From Amoebophrya sp. A120 (lineage: Eukaryota > Sar > Dinophyceae > Syndiniales > Amoebophryaceae), in assembly GCA_905178155.1 (NCBI GenBank), contig CAJINV010000003.1, positions 6,691,612-6,755,611 on the forward strand: a stretch of DNA of 64,000 bases, given 5' to 3'. The notes beneath the pieces were generated by a model, which saw only the letters and a program-made list of their open reading frames with translations, did not search any database and had not been told where the DNA came from. Shown here piece by piece: positions 22,685 through 32,849 of this stretch. Numbering within the stretch: position 1 is the first letter of the stretch; each line of letters begins with the position of its first letter. The position numbers were made by a program, and so were the translations under genes.

Positions 22685-25555
22685 CTAATATAAGTTGACG
22701 AATTGCTGCGCGGTGTCATTAAGCATCTCGCGACCGCACCACGTGTCATCGAAGAAAATGCAGGGGACACGGCGCGCGGAAATCGCGTCCTCACGTGTAT
22801 GCGCTGCAACGTCATAGGAGCGGCGACGATGATTGGAGGCCGCCGCCGCGCCGCTCTCGATAACTTGCTGCGCCAGTATTGCAGAGGACCACAGTGTGAC
22901 GTTCCGATTGCTTTCTCGGTCACGCCGGTGGGCCTGCAGGCGGTATAGGACATCCAACCTCGTTGGGTCGATCCTTAAGACGCCACTCATCCGGAGCCGC
23001 CGACACGCGAAGCCGTGCGAAAAATTTTCGTGGTCTACCTGCGGATCGAAGAAGTGGGCACTGAGATTCCGAAAGTACGTTTCCCAAGTTGCCTGAGCAT
23101 ACCTGGTGGGTCCCAGCTCCGCGCTGCAGTCAAACACGCCGGTATTCACTTCGTCGTCTACTTCTGCGGACACCAGCGGGCGTTGCCTCCGTGTGGGATG
23201 GCCGCCAGCAAGCCACCCCCGCTCCCCCAGTGCTTTCGTGTTGTTCAACCGGAAGGCGGTTATAAGTCCAACGAGGAGCTGCTCCTCATCAAGGGGAGCA
23301 ACACCTCCTTGATGACTGCTGGACGTTGTGGGTGCTGCCTCGTCAGAATTCTGCTGAAGCAATGGCAAAACCACGTTTGCTGCACGACCCAGCGCTCCTG
23401 TAAACTTCACAAATGGCGGGGTGGAATCGCTTGCACTCGCAGCTCTACTAGTTGACGTTTTCTTCTGAAGATTGTCAGACGCCTGGCTTTTTTCTGCCAG
23501 ATGAAACACCTGGTGATGAAGTTCGCGGGCGCGGTCGTAATAGTCCCGACGCACGTGCACCGAGCACAGCATGCGCTTCTTGGCATACTCGTCTCTGGGG
23601 CCCAGGCGCGGGTAGAAGTTTTGGTACTGCCAAGCACACTTTTCCTGCGCTACCGGTTCAGGATGTACAAACCAAAAATCGTTGTTAGTAACCTGCTGAC
23701 TGCTCTTAGCGGATATTTTAGGAGCCACCATCAATCTATGAATTTGGGATGAAAACGAATCTTCAGTTGCTTCAGCTTGTTTCAATGCGGAACCCCCGCC
23801 GGTACTATAATCAGTCTTATCTTTTCCTCCAGCAGAAAAAGCTTGCGAAATGAGGTAGACGATGTCGGGATTGATGTAAATGTCAGCCGTCGTCGCTCCC
23901 CGGACGTAAAGTCGGCTGTCGCGTTCCTGAGATTTCGACATCTCTTGCTCTTGGTCGGAGAGTTGTGAGCCGTTCATTTTACTCGAAGCTTCTCGACGGC
24001 GGCGGTCGATTCGGCTGTCAAGGAGAAATTGCGTGCACTCGTAGCGTCCTACAACGAGCTGGTAGTACTCAACAATCCGGCTGACTACCAGCTCCGCCGC
24101 TAGGCGCGTATTCGCGTCTCGCTGCAGCACCCAGAGCTGCCACATCCGGAACAATGTTTCCGAAACCATAGCAGAAAGTTTGGCTAGAGCGACGCGAGAG
24201 CTGCCTGGTTGCTCCTTCACATCTTCGCGGAGACGAGGATGTAATTCATGATGTTGGTGTGGTGCAGATCCCAGCCCCTCCTGCTTCATTTCTTGCCGTG
24301 CACCGTCAACTAATTGGAGTAGTCTTTCGCGAAGCAACTCGAAAGGAAATTGTAATACGCTGCCGAAGTGGCCGCGAAATGGACCACGATCCTGAAAGCG
24401 GTCGAAATACTTGTCCAGGTGCGCGAACCGTACGGTGGCCGTTCGGTCCTGAAGGCCGCCGTAATCTGCGCACATAGGAACCCAGAGGTCGACTTTTGGT
24501 CGCGCCCGATTCCACACCGCATACTGCGCACGAGAGGCCGGTCGCGCAAAGCTGTCGGCGACTTGGGACTCCAGCATCTTCGCTGGAGGGTGGGGGAATG
24601 CCCAGAATAAGTCGTTCCGTGTGAACACAACCCAGTCATACGTGCGTCGCTGCGCACGAATCAGCGCTGCACACCGTGCCTTGTTGTGGTGGTTGAGGAG
24701 GTCGTAGCGGAAGTTACCCCGGGCGGCAGCCCCGTCGCCGGAAAACACGTCTTCGTAGACTTGCGGATGGATCTCGGTGAGCACTTTGTCGCGCTGCCGG
24801 TCGATTTGCTTCAGCTGCTGCACCTTTTTTGGAAAAAGCGCCGAACTCCGGTGACGCCAGCGCGCGGCACTGTGGTACAACGGCTCCGCTGCGTGTTTGC
24901 GTGCGGCTGCACGAAAGAACTTTATTTTGTGCGTTCTTGCGCTGCTTGTTGTGCGCAATTGTTCGCGAATTTTTTCAGTCCTCGCCTGCTTTGATGTTGT
25001 AGTTGGTTCGCCCGCAGGGCTTCCGACGCTTTCAAATTCGAGTACAGTGTCCACCGCGCGCAGTCGTGGGCCGAAAAAATACGAAAAATACTCCCCCGCA
25101 TAGGCCTGGAACGCATCTTCATATGAGGGCTCCTTGATCTCGTCGTGGCGATCGCGAAGATAAAAATCTTCGACCGCCGGCGTCCGTTCGTCATCTCCTC
25201 TTCCATGCGTTAAAATGATTTCTTGGACGTCCTGAAGAACGAAATCGCGGGTAGCTTCGCTCACAGCAGCGACCACCACGACGTCGGCTTGCAACGCATC
25301 GACGGCATTGACCGCTATGGACTGCAACGATTTCGGGAAAGTCCGGTGCAACGCCCCCTCGACGCAGACCACCGCCTTCGCGGCGTCGGATCCGCGTGAC
25401 GAAGTCGAAGCTGCATGAAGATATGCTTTCCCTTTCGCATCGGCGGCCACAACAAGGAAAGTTGCAAGGGTACAACTTGCCAGGAACACACTGGTTGCGC
25501 CCGGCAACCCGCGTCGTACCCGGAGAGAATGCAAGCTTCCGTCCCTCTTTGTCAT
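22685..25555 (-). CDS. Signal-peptide protein resembling protist glycosyltransferase-like families
   Basis: One uninterrupted frame of 956 residues, the longest intronless model here. The N-terminus has a hydrophobic stretch (VFLASCTLATFLVVAADA) after an Arg-rich start, as in type II or secreted proteins. Blocks I recognise from uncharacterised algal/dinoflagellate secretory families are VCVEGALHRTFPKSLQSI near residue 65, then YDWVVFTRNDLFWAFPHPP and LWVPMCADYGGLQDR around 310-380, ending with a region around HLDKYFDRF. The spacing of an R-x-D/N-D segment followed by a D-Y-G-G motif is glycosyltransferase-like. A catalytic assignment is inference. The C-terminal half has Cys pairs and a terminal CIFFDDTWCGREM. 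Absence of introners contrasts with neighbouring genes. Confidence 0.65.
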   Translation of the reverse strand: MTKRDGSLHSLRVRRGLPGATSVFLASCTLATFLVVAADAKGKAYLHAASTSSRGSDAAKAVVCVEGALHRTFPKSLQSIAVNAVDALQADVVVVAAVSEATRDFVLQDVQEIILTHGRGDDERTPAVEDFYLRDRHDEIKEPSYEDAFQAYAGEYFSYFFGPRLRAVDTVLEFESVGSPAGEPTTTSKQARTEKIREQLRTTSSARTHKIKFFRAAARKHAAEPLYHSAARWRHRSSALFPKKVQQLKQIDRQRDKVLTEIHPQVYEDVFSGDGAAARGNFRYDLLNHHNKARCAALIRAQRRTYDWVVFTRNDLFWAFPHPPAKMLESQVADSFARPASRAQYAVWNRARPKVDLWVPMCADYGGLQDRTATVRFAHLDKYFDRFQDRGPFRGHFGSVLQFPFELLRERLLQLVDGARQEMKQEGLGSAPHQHHELHPRLREDVKEQPGSSRVALAKLSAMVSETLFRMWQLWVLQRDANTRLAAELVVSRIVEYYQLVVGRYECTQFLLDSRIDRRRREASSKMNGSQLSDQEQEMSKSQERDSRLYVRGATTADIYINPDIVYLISQAFSAGGKDKTDYSTGGGSALKQAEATEDSFSSQIHRLMVAPKISAKSSQQVTNNDFWFVHPEPVAQEKCAWQYQNFYPRLGPRDEYAKKRMLCSVHVRRDYYDRARELHHQVFHLAEKSQASDNLQKKTSTSRAASASDSTPPFVKFTGALGRAANVVLPLLQQNSDEAAPTTSSSHQGGVAPLDEEQLLVGLITAFRLNNTKALGERGWLAGGHPTRRQRPLVSAEVDDEVNTGVFDCSAELGPTRYAQATWETYFRNLSAHFFDPQVDHENFSHGFACRRLRMSGVLRIDPTRLDVLYRLQAHRRDRESNRNVTLWSSAILAQQVIESGAAAASNHRRRSYDVAAHTREDAISARRVPCIFFDDTWCGREMLNDTAQQFVNLY

Positions 25556-26180
25556 TCATGATTCACCATCGACGAATCAATTTCAATCGATCCTAGCTTG
25601 GCTCCTTTCGGAATTCAATTTTTAGGCCGAAGAAGTGGAGTCACGGAAAAATCTGGATCGATACAGCTAGTGCCCACAACGAACAGTCGTGATCGTGGAT
25701 TTATCACGCGTGACGCGGCAAAAACACGAGACTTTTGACACCACACATATATGGGTTCTTGGTCGTTGTAATTTCGGTGATGAACTTTAATAGGTGGTCG
25801 CGGTCTGTCCGCGTGAAACACCGTTGTCCAGAGGACTGGTCGCCGCATCGCGCAGGGTGCTGTGTCTGGTGCGCCAACTTGTGATGGCTTTGCTTCTGAT
25901 GAAATTTCTTTTCGGCGAAATGATGATTTTTACATTGCATTGATATATTTAGTTCCAACATTTACATATGCATACTTCGCATCGGATTTTGTTTTTGAGC
26001 ATGTACGCGCGGCCAATATGTACAACATGATTTCCCGCCTAGCGCGTCGCTCCCAATGCGCACTGTCAGCTATTGTTATCTCTTTCTTTCGGAATTCGGT
26101 AAACGCAAACGTTGAACTTGTTAAGTCTTGGTGGAGATCAAAAGTTCGTCGGTGATCTGCTATAGTGAACATCTAATCGG
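25556..26180. other. Intergenic region, no gene recognised
   Basis: A/T-rich with short frames on both strands and no recognised motif. Confidence 0.35.
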
Positions 26181-26226
26181 TATCGGTAAACAAGAGCTGC
26201 TTGAATAGGTAATGGTAATGGTAAAC
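26181..26226. repeat. 46-bp dispersed repeat, copy 1 of 3
   Basis: Reads TATCGGTAAACAAGAGCTGC followed by TTGAATAGGTAATGGTAATG and GTAAAC. It matches 27361-27406 with one change (TTGAAT to CTGAAT) and 29035-29074 over its 3' 40 bases. Confidence 0.9.
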
Positions 26227-26269
26227 TCCGCTTCGCGTCGGGCCACGGCTCCCTAATACGACTACAATG

Positions 26270-27230
26270 ACAAAGGTAGACGGCCGGCACTGCACCGGGC
26301 TGGGTCACCTCCGCAGCGCAATGCGCATGCAATGCGCCAGCCACTGCCGAGCTCCGGCGGCCCGGCCCAACACACACGTTGCGCGCCGATTCTTGGGGAG
26401 GAGGGCCTGGGTCAGGCCACAGTCGCTACCGCTAGACCCACGCCAAGCAACAAATAAAAGCAAAAGGACGAAAATTGGCCCGAGCAGCCCCCGCGCGCCC
26501 GAGGTTGCTGGCCGTGGCCTTCCATTCACCCCTGCCTACCAAGAAACGCGTGGTGGTCTCGGTGGCCGTGAGCCCCACGGGCTCTGCGCCAACCATGACT
26601 CTAAAATAATATGAACTGGGCAGGCACGCGCGTTGTCGCACCGCGGCAGTGCGCGTCTCGCTCGCACCGGAGCACCCAGCTCGTTAGCCGGAGCAGACCA
26701 CAAAAAGCCAACCGGGCCGCAGAGCTCCGTCCGGAGGTCCGGCCCCGCGGAGGAACCGGCCCGCCGAGGGCTTTTTGTCCGCTGCCTTGCTACCCGGGCG
26801 CGCATACCAAAAAATCGCACAGGCCGGCACACAGGCCAACGGCGCCGGCGCTTCGCAGAGGGTCGCGGTGTGTGCGCGGGGCTCTGCAGCGCGTGCGTGG
26901 ACGCACAATCAAATTTCCGCGGCCGGCCGAGCCGGCGCTGGCAGCACAGGCTTCACCCTTCTTTCAAGAGAAACAGGGCCACTACGCTCCGGCTTGCTGA
27001 GGCCCGCTAGCGATGCACCGCCCAACGGTTCCAGGCATTTTAGAAACGCCCGCCAGTACTTGGGCTGCCGGACTGCGCCCTTCCGGGGCGGAAGGGCGCC
27101 AACGCTGCGAGCCGGGCTCACCTTTATCCGCGTGTCTGGGGGCAAGACGCGCAACGCCTGTCTCACCACGCAAAAGCGGCGGCCTGTCAGCTACTGAAAG
27201 TGCGCCACTGGTGGCCGCGCGATGATACCA
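26270..27230. other. GC-rich block with no recognised gene
   Basis: About 1 kb of high-GC DNA bounded by two copies of the 46-bp repeat (26181 and 27361). Overlapping long frames exist on both strands, with Arg/Pro/Ala-rich translations and no conserved domain, as expected from composition. It does not look like rRNA. It may be a mobile or recently inserted segment. Confidence 0.45.
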
Positions 27231-27360
27231 AAACCCACAAACAGAGCGCCACCGTCGCGATTCGTCGCCCTTTTTTGCTATGTTTTTCGCTCATGATCGC
27301 AACATTTTTTCGATCATGAGCGAAGTCGCGATGGTACCGCAGCGGTATTGTGTCCGTCCA

Positions 27361-27406
27361 TATCGGTAAACAAGAGCTGCCTGAATAGGTAATGGTAATG
27401 GTAAAC
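27361..27406. repeat. 46-bp dispersed repeat, copy 2 of 3
   Basis: Same sequence as 26181-26226 except one base. It lies directly next to the hairpin cluster that starts near 27420. Confidence 0.9.
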
Positions 27407-27419
27407 CGACAGATAGTCC

Positions 27420-28640
27420 CGGTCTGACGACACGTCCTACGCACGCGACTTACAGAAATTAGTTCCCATGATTTCCGTGTTTTTTCTACATCGCCTCATT
27501 TGGACACGCGGATCGAACTTTCACGAGCAAAGCGCCAAAGTTCGGCACTTTGCGTGTGAAAGTTCTCTGGCAGCTCACATCCGCGAAGTTCTCGGATGTG
27601 AGCTGACATCCGAGGAATTGTTGTATGTGGGATCCTGGGAACTAATTTCTGTAAGTAGGTTGCGTAGGATCTGCGTTTCGACCGGTAATCCCGACCTGAC
27701 TGCAAATCCTACGCAACGGACTTACAGAAATCAGTTCCCAGGATTTCTTCTAGTATCTCAAGGCGCCTCTGAGGCACCTTGAGACTCTAGAAGAAATCCT
27801 TTGAGAGTCTAAAAGAAATCCGTTGGATTTCTTTTAGACTCTAAAAGAAGTCTTCTTGGCTTCTTTTGGAAAAGGTCTCGCGGAAACCCCTTTCCAGAGA
27901 ACCTTTCGCTGACCCCTTTCGTTGACCCTTTGTTAGGTCGTGATTAAGGCACTTTGCGCGACCCCTTTGAAGACCCCTTTGCAAACCCCCTAGTTTGCGT
28001 TTTCTTCCTAGAAGAAAAAGTAGATCTTTCTGTGCATGTGTTCAGACGCACGCTTCTAGAAGGCCAGGAGGGGAAAGCTGCTGCGCGAGCTTTCTTACCT
28101 AAGAGCACAGCAGAACTCGCGCGCCTACAGCTTCGGCTTTCGTGCCTCAAAGAAATGCACTCCTGGGATTTGCGTACTGCGTTTCCAGTCGCCACACTCG
28201 GACACACTGATGATCCTCGTTTCCAAGTGAGGCGATTGGAGACGCAGCACGCAAATCCGGGGAAGTAATTTCTGTAAGTCACCTGCATAAGATTTGTGCC
28301 CAGATCGGTATTACCAGTGAGAAGACAAATCTTACGCAGGTAGCTTACAGAAATTATTTCCCAGGATCTTCGCTGCGTCAAGAATTCCGTGATGCGGCGG
28401 AAATCCTGAGAGCTAATATCCGTAACTCACCTGCGTATGGTTTGTGCTCCAATAGGTATTGCCGATCGGACCACAAATCTTACGCAGGTGACTTCCAGCA
28501 ATTTGTTCCCAAGGATTTTCGCCACATCAAATACTAACTCCTGGGATGTCTGCGCACACCCGAGAAAGTACTTCTCCGGCAAACCTTGGGAACGCATTTC
28601 CGAAAGGCTAAAGTGTGGCAGCTGCTAGGCGACCCCTTAT
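27420..28640. repeat. Cluster of large palindromic repeat units
   Basis: Three related hairpins: 27632-27674 with 27702-27744, 28255-28297 with 28325-28367, and 28403-28447 with 28472-28516. Each arm is about 43 nt, built on GGGAACTAATTTCTGTAAGT and a TGCGTAAGATTTG block. The loops contain CCGGTAAT/GATCGGTATTACC-like cores. Half-units occur near 27430-27470 and 29014-29034. Between the units are unrelated hairpins, such as GATGTGAGCT pairs near 27570-27605, a 27750-27800 stem and a 27800-27850 stem. The arrangement is not a CRISPR array: spacers are irregular and units are palindromic. Confidence 0.85.
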
Positions 28641-29034
28641 ATTGAAGGCGCGTTGCTTTCAACGACCTGGCGCTGAACACGAATTACTTGCAATATACTA
28701 GCACAGCAAACAAAATGCTTTCTATGCCAAGGCGTTGCAAGTAATTCATTTCCAATAGAAGCAGGGCACTTCAAAGAGATTCGCTTTCAACGAGCAAGAG
28801 CGTGAGGCCGACTCCTGCCAGCCCGGCAGGAGAAGCGCGGCAGCCCCGCCGAAGACGGCTGCCCATTCTCCCCCAAGCTCGCACGCTGGCTGCTTCCCAG
28901 CCACAGGGTTCATGGCCTTCGGCCATTCCAAGCGACTGCGAGAGTGTGCAAGCTAAACCCCCCTCGCGGTTTGTTTCCATTTTTTTCAAACCTAAGCTTT
29001 CGGGAACAAGGGTAGGAACTAATTTCTGTAAGCC

Positions 29035-29074
29035 TTAACAAGAGCTGCTTGAATAGGTAATGGTAATGGTAAAC
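29035..29074. repeat. 46-bp dispersed repeat, truncated copy 3
   Basis: Contains AACAAGAGCTGCTTGAATAG, GTAATGGTAATGGTAAAC but lacks the first TATCGGTA bases. It is fused to a half-unit of the hairpin family (ACTAATTTCTGTAAG at 29020-29034). Confidence 0.85.
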
Positions 29075-29884
29075 CCGGTAGACTTGTTGGTACTCGTGGT
29101 CTCGTCTGTTTTGCTTTTTCTTCGTAGGCTAGAGGGACAATCAGGTCCAGCTCGTTGTGGTCGGTCACCCCTTCTCAAGCGATTTACTTCTCTTATGTAA
29201 GAAACAACAAACACACGACGACCCACACACCTTATCTTTGTTCTTCTGATGATTGCTAGTGGATTTTAATGTTTCCTGAGCACTTTATGTGCTTATCCTG
29301 AAAAATAAGCAACAGCAGGCGATTTTTTCAGTATCCTGCCGGTTATTTACACTTGCTGGGGATCGACATAATCATCCCAGATCGAAATTCGGTTTTTCGA
29401 CGCCCCCCCGGTCGTAATGCATGTCGAGGAACGATACCTGTCGTTTTGTTATCGGGAGCGTGGCTTTGAACAAAATCGAAAGAGCATCTTTTTTTCATAT
29501 CTGATCATCCCGTTACTTGAAAATGCGTTTCACGCAATCGAAAGAACAAAAAGCATTCAAAAGGGAGAAACACTAATTATAAAGGAAATCGTTGGTACAG
29601 CTTTCCTCCCCTTGCTTTTAGCTCTGCCATGATTTTCGCCTGCGCGCCGTCGCCGAGCGGCAGAGATAGCTCGTTGTCCTTTGCTGGCAGTTCCGGGCCC
29701 TTGCCACCAGTCCTGAAATGAAGTCATTCAGCGAAGGAGCATGTTGCCGCGGAAATGGTAGAGGTAGCCAAAAGAAAAAGCATATATCAAGCGCGACTCC
29801 TGTCATCAAGAAATAATGTAAATGTTTCCCATCTCTTTCTTCCTTGTGCTTGTCGAAGCAGGCATGGCTGCTTGTAGAACTGCT
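29075..29884. other. Intergenic region, no gene recognised
   Basis: Short frames on both strands without protein character; no repeat from the neighbouring cluster continues into it. Confidence 0.35.
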
Positions 29885-30699
29885 TTAGAATTTGAATATA
29901 GAAGGAGTTCTACATCTACATCGGAAAATAAAGTACTTTGAGTATTCGCGCAGACCGGGATCCTCCTGGTTCATCCACGACCGCTGCGTCGGGATGTCGG
30001 TTAGTTCCGGATTTTCCCCCACGAGATTAGTCGAGGTTGCTCTTCCTGGTTTGATGCTGGACACGCCGGCCTATGGAGGGAAAAGCGAGTGACAGACTTT
30101 CGGGAGTGCTGCTAGCACTAGAACGAAACATCGGAGCTCCCCATGCAGAATTGCTACGCTTGTCGTGCAAACCAAAAGCACACCAGAAAGCACTCAACTG
30201 CATGCGGTGCGGAACAATTTTTGGCAGTACGTTTTGCCGTTGCACCAGATCCTGAAATAGACTTCTATAGGCAAATCCGCATGACAACAAGCCCGGCTCT
30301 TTTTCCTTAGGACTACTAGCAGCAATCAGGGAGATCACACACTTTCCCTCCATACAGCCGGCGTGGTTTCCTTGAGCCTTGCTGTTCTCGCGACCATCAT
30401 CTCCTTGGTCAGACCCGCGTGCAGCACGGCGCTTTCCCGCGCGTCCCTCTCTGCGGTGCCCCACGCCCGGTCGTAGATGCCCTTTGGATGCTTGTCGATG
30501 GTAGCTGTTGATATGGGAACAGGTGAAGTTTGGAATCTTTTCTTTGTAGTGAATTTTGCTTTTTTGTAAATGTAAAAGTAAAACCGTACCCCCGGTGGTA
30601 GTACTTAATAATACAATTTATTTTTTTAGGGAGCGATGGTTCACCTTCGCCGGCAGGAAAAGTCAGCACTTTACTGGCACAAGAAGTACTCGACGACAT
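29885..30699 (-). CDS. Small three-exon gene, 128 residues, function unknown
   Basis: Exons 30645-30699, 30355-30504 and 29885-30066; total 387 nt, in frame. It starts MSSSTSCASKVLTFPAGE. Intron 1 (30505-30644) is GT-AG and splits a Gly/Ala codon correctly (GGCGAAG|GTGAAC ... CAACAG|CTACC). Intron 2 is the introner 30072-30354. The product reads ...HPKGIYDRAWGTAERDARES..., then ...SSIKPGRATSTNLVGENPEL... and ...RSWMNQEDPGLREYSKYFIF. No membrane segment or known domain. The even, charged composition and phase-consistent joins argue that it is real. The very C-terminus (CRCRTPSIFKF) may instead be intronic. Confidence 0.65.
30072..30354. mobile_element. Introner, family C (283 bp), TSD CGGCC/CAGCC
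   Basis: Ends TATGGAGGGAAAAGCGAGTG and the complement of 30305-30354 (CACACTTTCCCTCCATA) form a TIR of about 50 bp. Flanks match at 4 of 5. Its right half is homologous to 9090-9149. The coding strand reads GTATGG...CCATAG, so GT-AG splicing is also possible, changing only one codon. Confidence 0.87.
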
Positions 30700-32849
30700 G
30701 TGGTAGCGGGTAATAACTGCCGAGTGTCGCTAGCTATGTGCTGGTTCTGTACCGAAGCATCCCTTTCCAGTCTGGTGCAGCGGCCTTCGATCTTCATAGC
30801 AAACCTCGGCTATTGTTTCGCTGGTAATAAATTGCGGGTGGTCCAATCCCGTGAATGTGAACTGTCCAGTTTTGATTTTAAGGCTCTCTTTGGCTCGTGG
30901 TGACATTGTTTTTCAGGGGGTCATCCTTGTGAAAGCATATATAAAAAGGTTGTATTTATTATCTTATCTCACTCTCCGCATCGTGTGATGCTCGCATGAA
31001 GTAGCAGAAGAAGAACCGTACCTCTGGCACAGTGCGGGGGTCGGGATAGTCCTCGTGTGTTCTTGAGCAAACCACCCTACCGAAGCCATCGTTTGGTGTG
31101 CCAAAGCTAGCTCTGCATTGCAAAAATGTTTCTGTGTCACAAGGAGTGCAAGCTTATGCAGATGCAGCTCACTAGTAGTACTGCCGGAAGGAAATGCCTT
31201 GAGTTCTTTGATTTGTAACTTACTATAATTGCGATCGAGGACGATCCTTCATAATACGTTGACATGCATTCACATTCTAGACCTGCTGCATGATGCGGAT
31301 CATGCCGAGTCGTACGAAGGTTTTTCTCATTAAATTCAAGCATCTGAACGGTACTTCTTACGCAACTTCATGTCAAGGAACATAGCTGTTTGCAGGCGAT
31401 ACTAGCAGGCTTCTTGTATCGGATTTGTCTGCCTGCTTTCACGTCGTCGTCTGGTCGGATGAACTTCTGCACGTCTGCCTCTGGTGGAGCTAACCTATGA
31501 AACAAGAATTGGGAGGAGGACTTCTCCGTTTGATTGAACTTTCAATATCATATGTTCACCTTATAATTTTTTCGTGCCAAAAATCGAGGACCGTTTATTT
31601 TTCGTCGGTCAAAAAGGAAATCTCATGCGCCCGTTCCCGCACTTTTGAACTCTCTAAAGCAGTTCTTGCAAAGCAGTGAAAAAGCTGTGAGTCGTGCTTT
31701 CTATACCTGTCCTCGTACCAGTTGTCGGTCAGCGTCTTCACGCCGTACCCCGAGCCCAACATTTTTATGCTGTGGCTACAGAGCTGCAGCCAGAAAAGAC
31801 CACGAGGCGCTCCCGAACCTCGAGTTTACTACTAAGTAAACACTGTGCTTATCAAAAAAAAACACTGCGTAACATTTTTACTACTGAATGGGTTCAGGCA
31901 AAGGTGGCGATCGGTATTTGGACGAGCCGCAGGTGAATACAAGTAGAAAAAATTCACAATCAACTGATTCGAAACAACTACTCACAAATTCGCGTTCGCC
32001 GAGTCATGATCCACTCTGCAACAATAAGGTCTCCATCGAGGGAACAACAATACTTTAGTACTGTATAGCAATACGTGAAGATACTAGATGTAACCGGAAA
32101 TACTTCGGCTATGAGGATGTGGAACTGGCAAATAAAAAATGGCCAGACGAGTAGAAACATCTCGCATCTCTACAACATTTATTTTATACGGACTACGATC
32201 GTCTCGCTCTCGTCACGTCACCCAGGCCTTCGCGATTCAGATGGTAGACCGACGATGAATTTTCACAGAACTAGGAATTGCGTAGAAGTACCACGAGTTT
32301 GCGCCCTTCACCGACCACAATCAATGACATGCTGAGGCTTCGTCGTACGCTGAGCATCAGTATCAATCATCTATTGAGTCGCGACATCAACGACCAGTAT
32401 CAATTATGTATCGAGTAGCGATCCTCCCCACGAGCAGAACGACTTTAGGGACTACTCGGAAAGTCCAGTGCATGACGACGAAAGATGCGAAGGATGTTCA
32501 CGAGCGGGCGCTTCTTTCCAAAAAGTAGACACAAATCGAGTTATTTAGTATGTTGTGAAGCAGTTGTCGTGACGAAGATTATGAAAGGTCTAGAGTACTT
32601 CTTTCACCAAGAAAAATTCAGCACTGTTTGTGTTTTCCAGCTGTCGCAAAGATTGAATAGAGAACATGCACTACTGAGCACGTAGTGTCGGGCTGTTTTT
32701 CACAGTCGTTTGTGTTTATTCGTCTTTGCTAGTAATTTTATGCACGTACACTCGAACGGCACCGCCAGCACAAAAATATCGAAGTCCTGGCGTCCGTTGG
32801 GTCTCAGGTAGTACAGCTAGGATCGGTGCGCAAGCGTGATCTGTATTCT
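30700..32849. other. Long intergenic region, no gene recognised
   Basis: About 2.1 kb, A/T-richer, with only short frames on both strands. I see no domain, repeat family member, tRNA or splice-leader sequence. Confidence 0.4.

Noticed and set aside
26270-27200. Several overlapping frames of 60-140 codons on both strands
   Set aside because: They arise from GC-rich composition; translations are Arg/Pro/Ala-rich without conserved motifs. Also considered and rejected as rRNA, since no conserved rRNA segment is recognisable.
27420-28640. Possible CRISPR array
   Set aside because: Units are long, imperfect palindromes with irregular spacing, spacers are not of constant length, and the context is eukaryotic with no cas-like gene.
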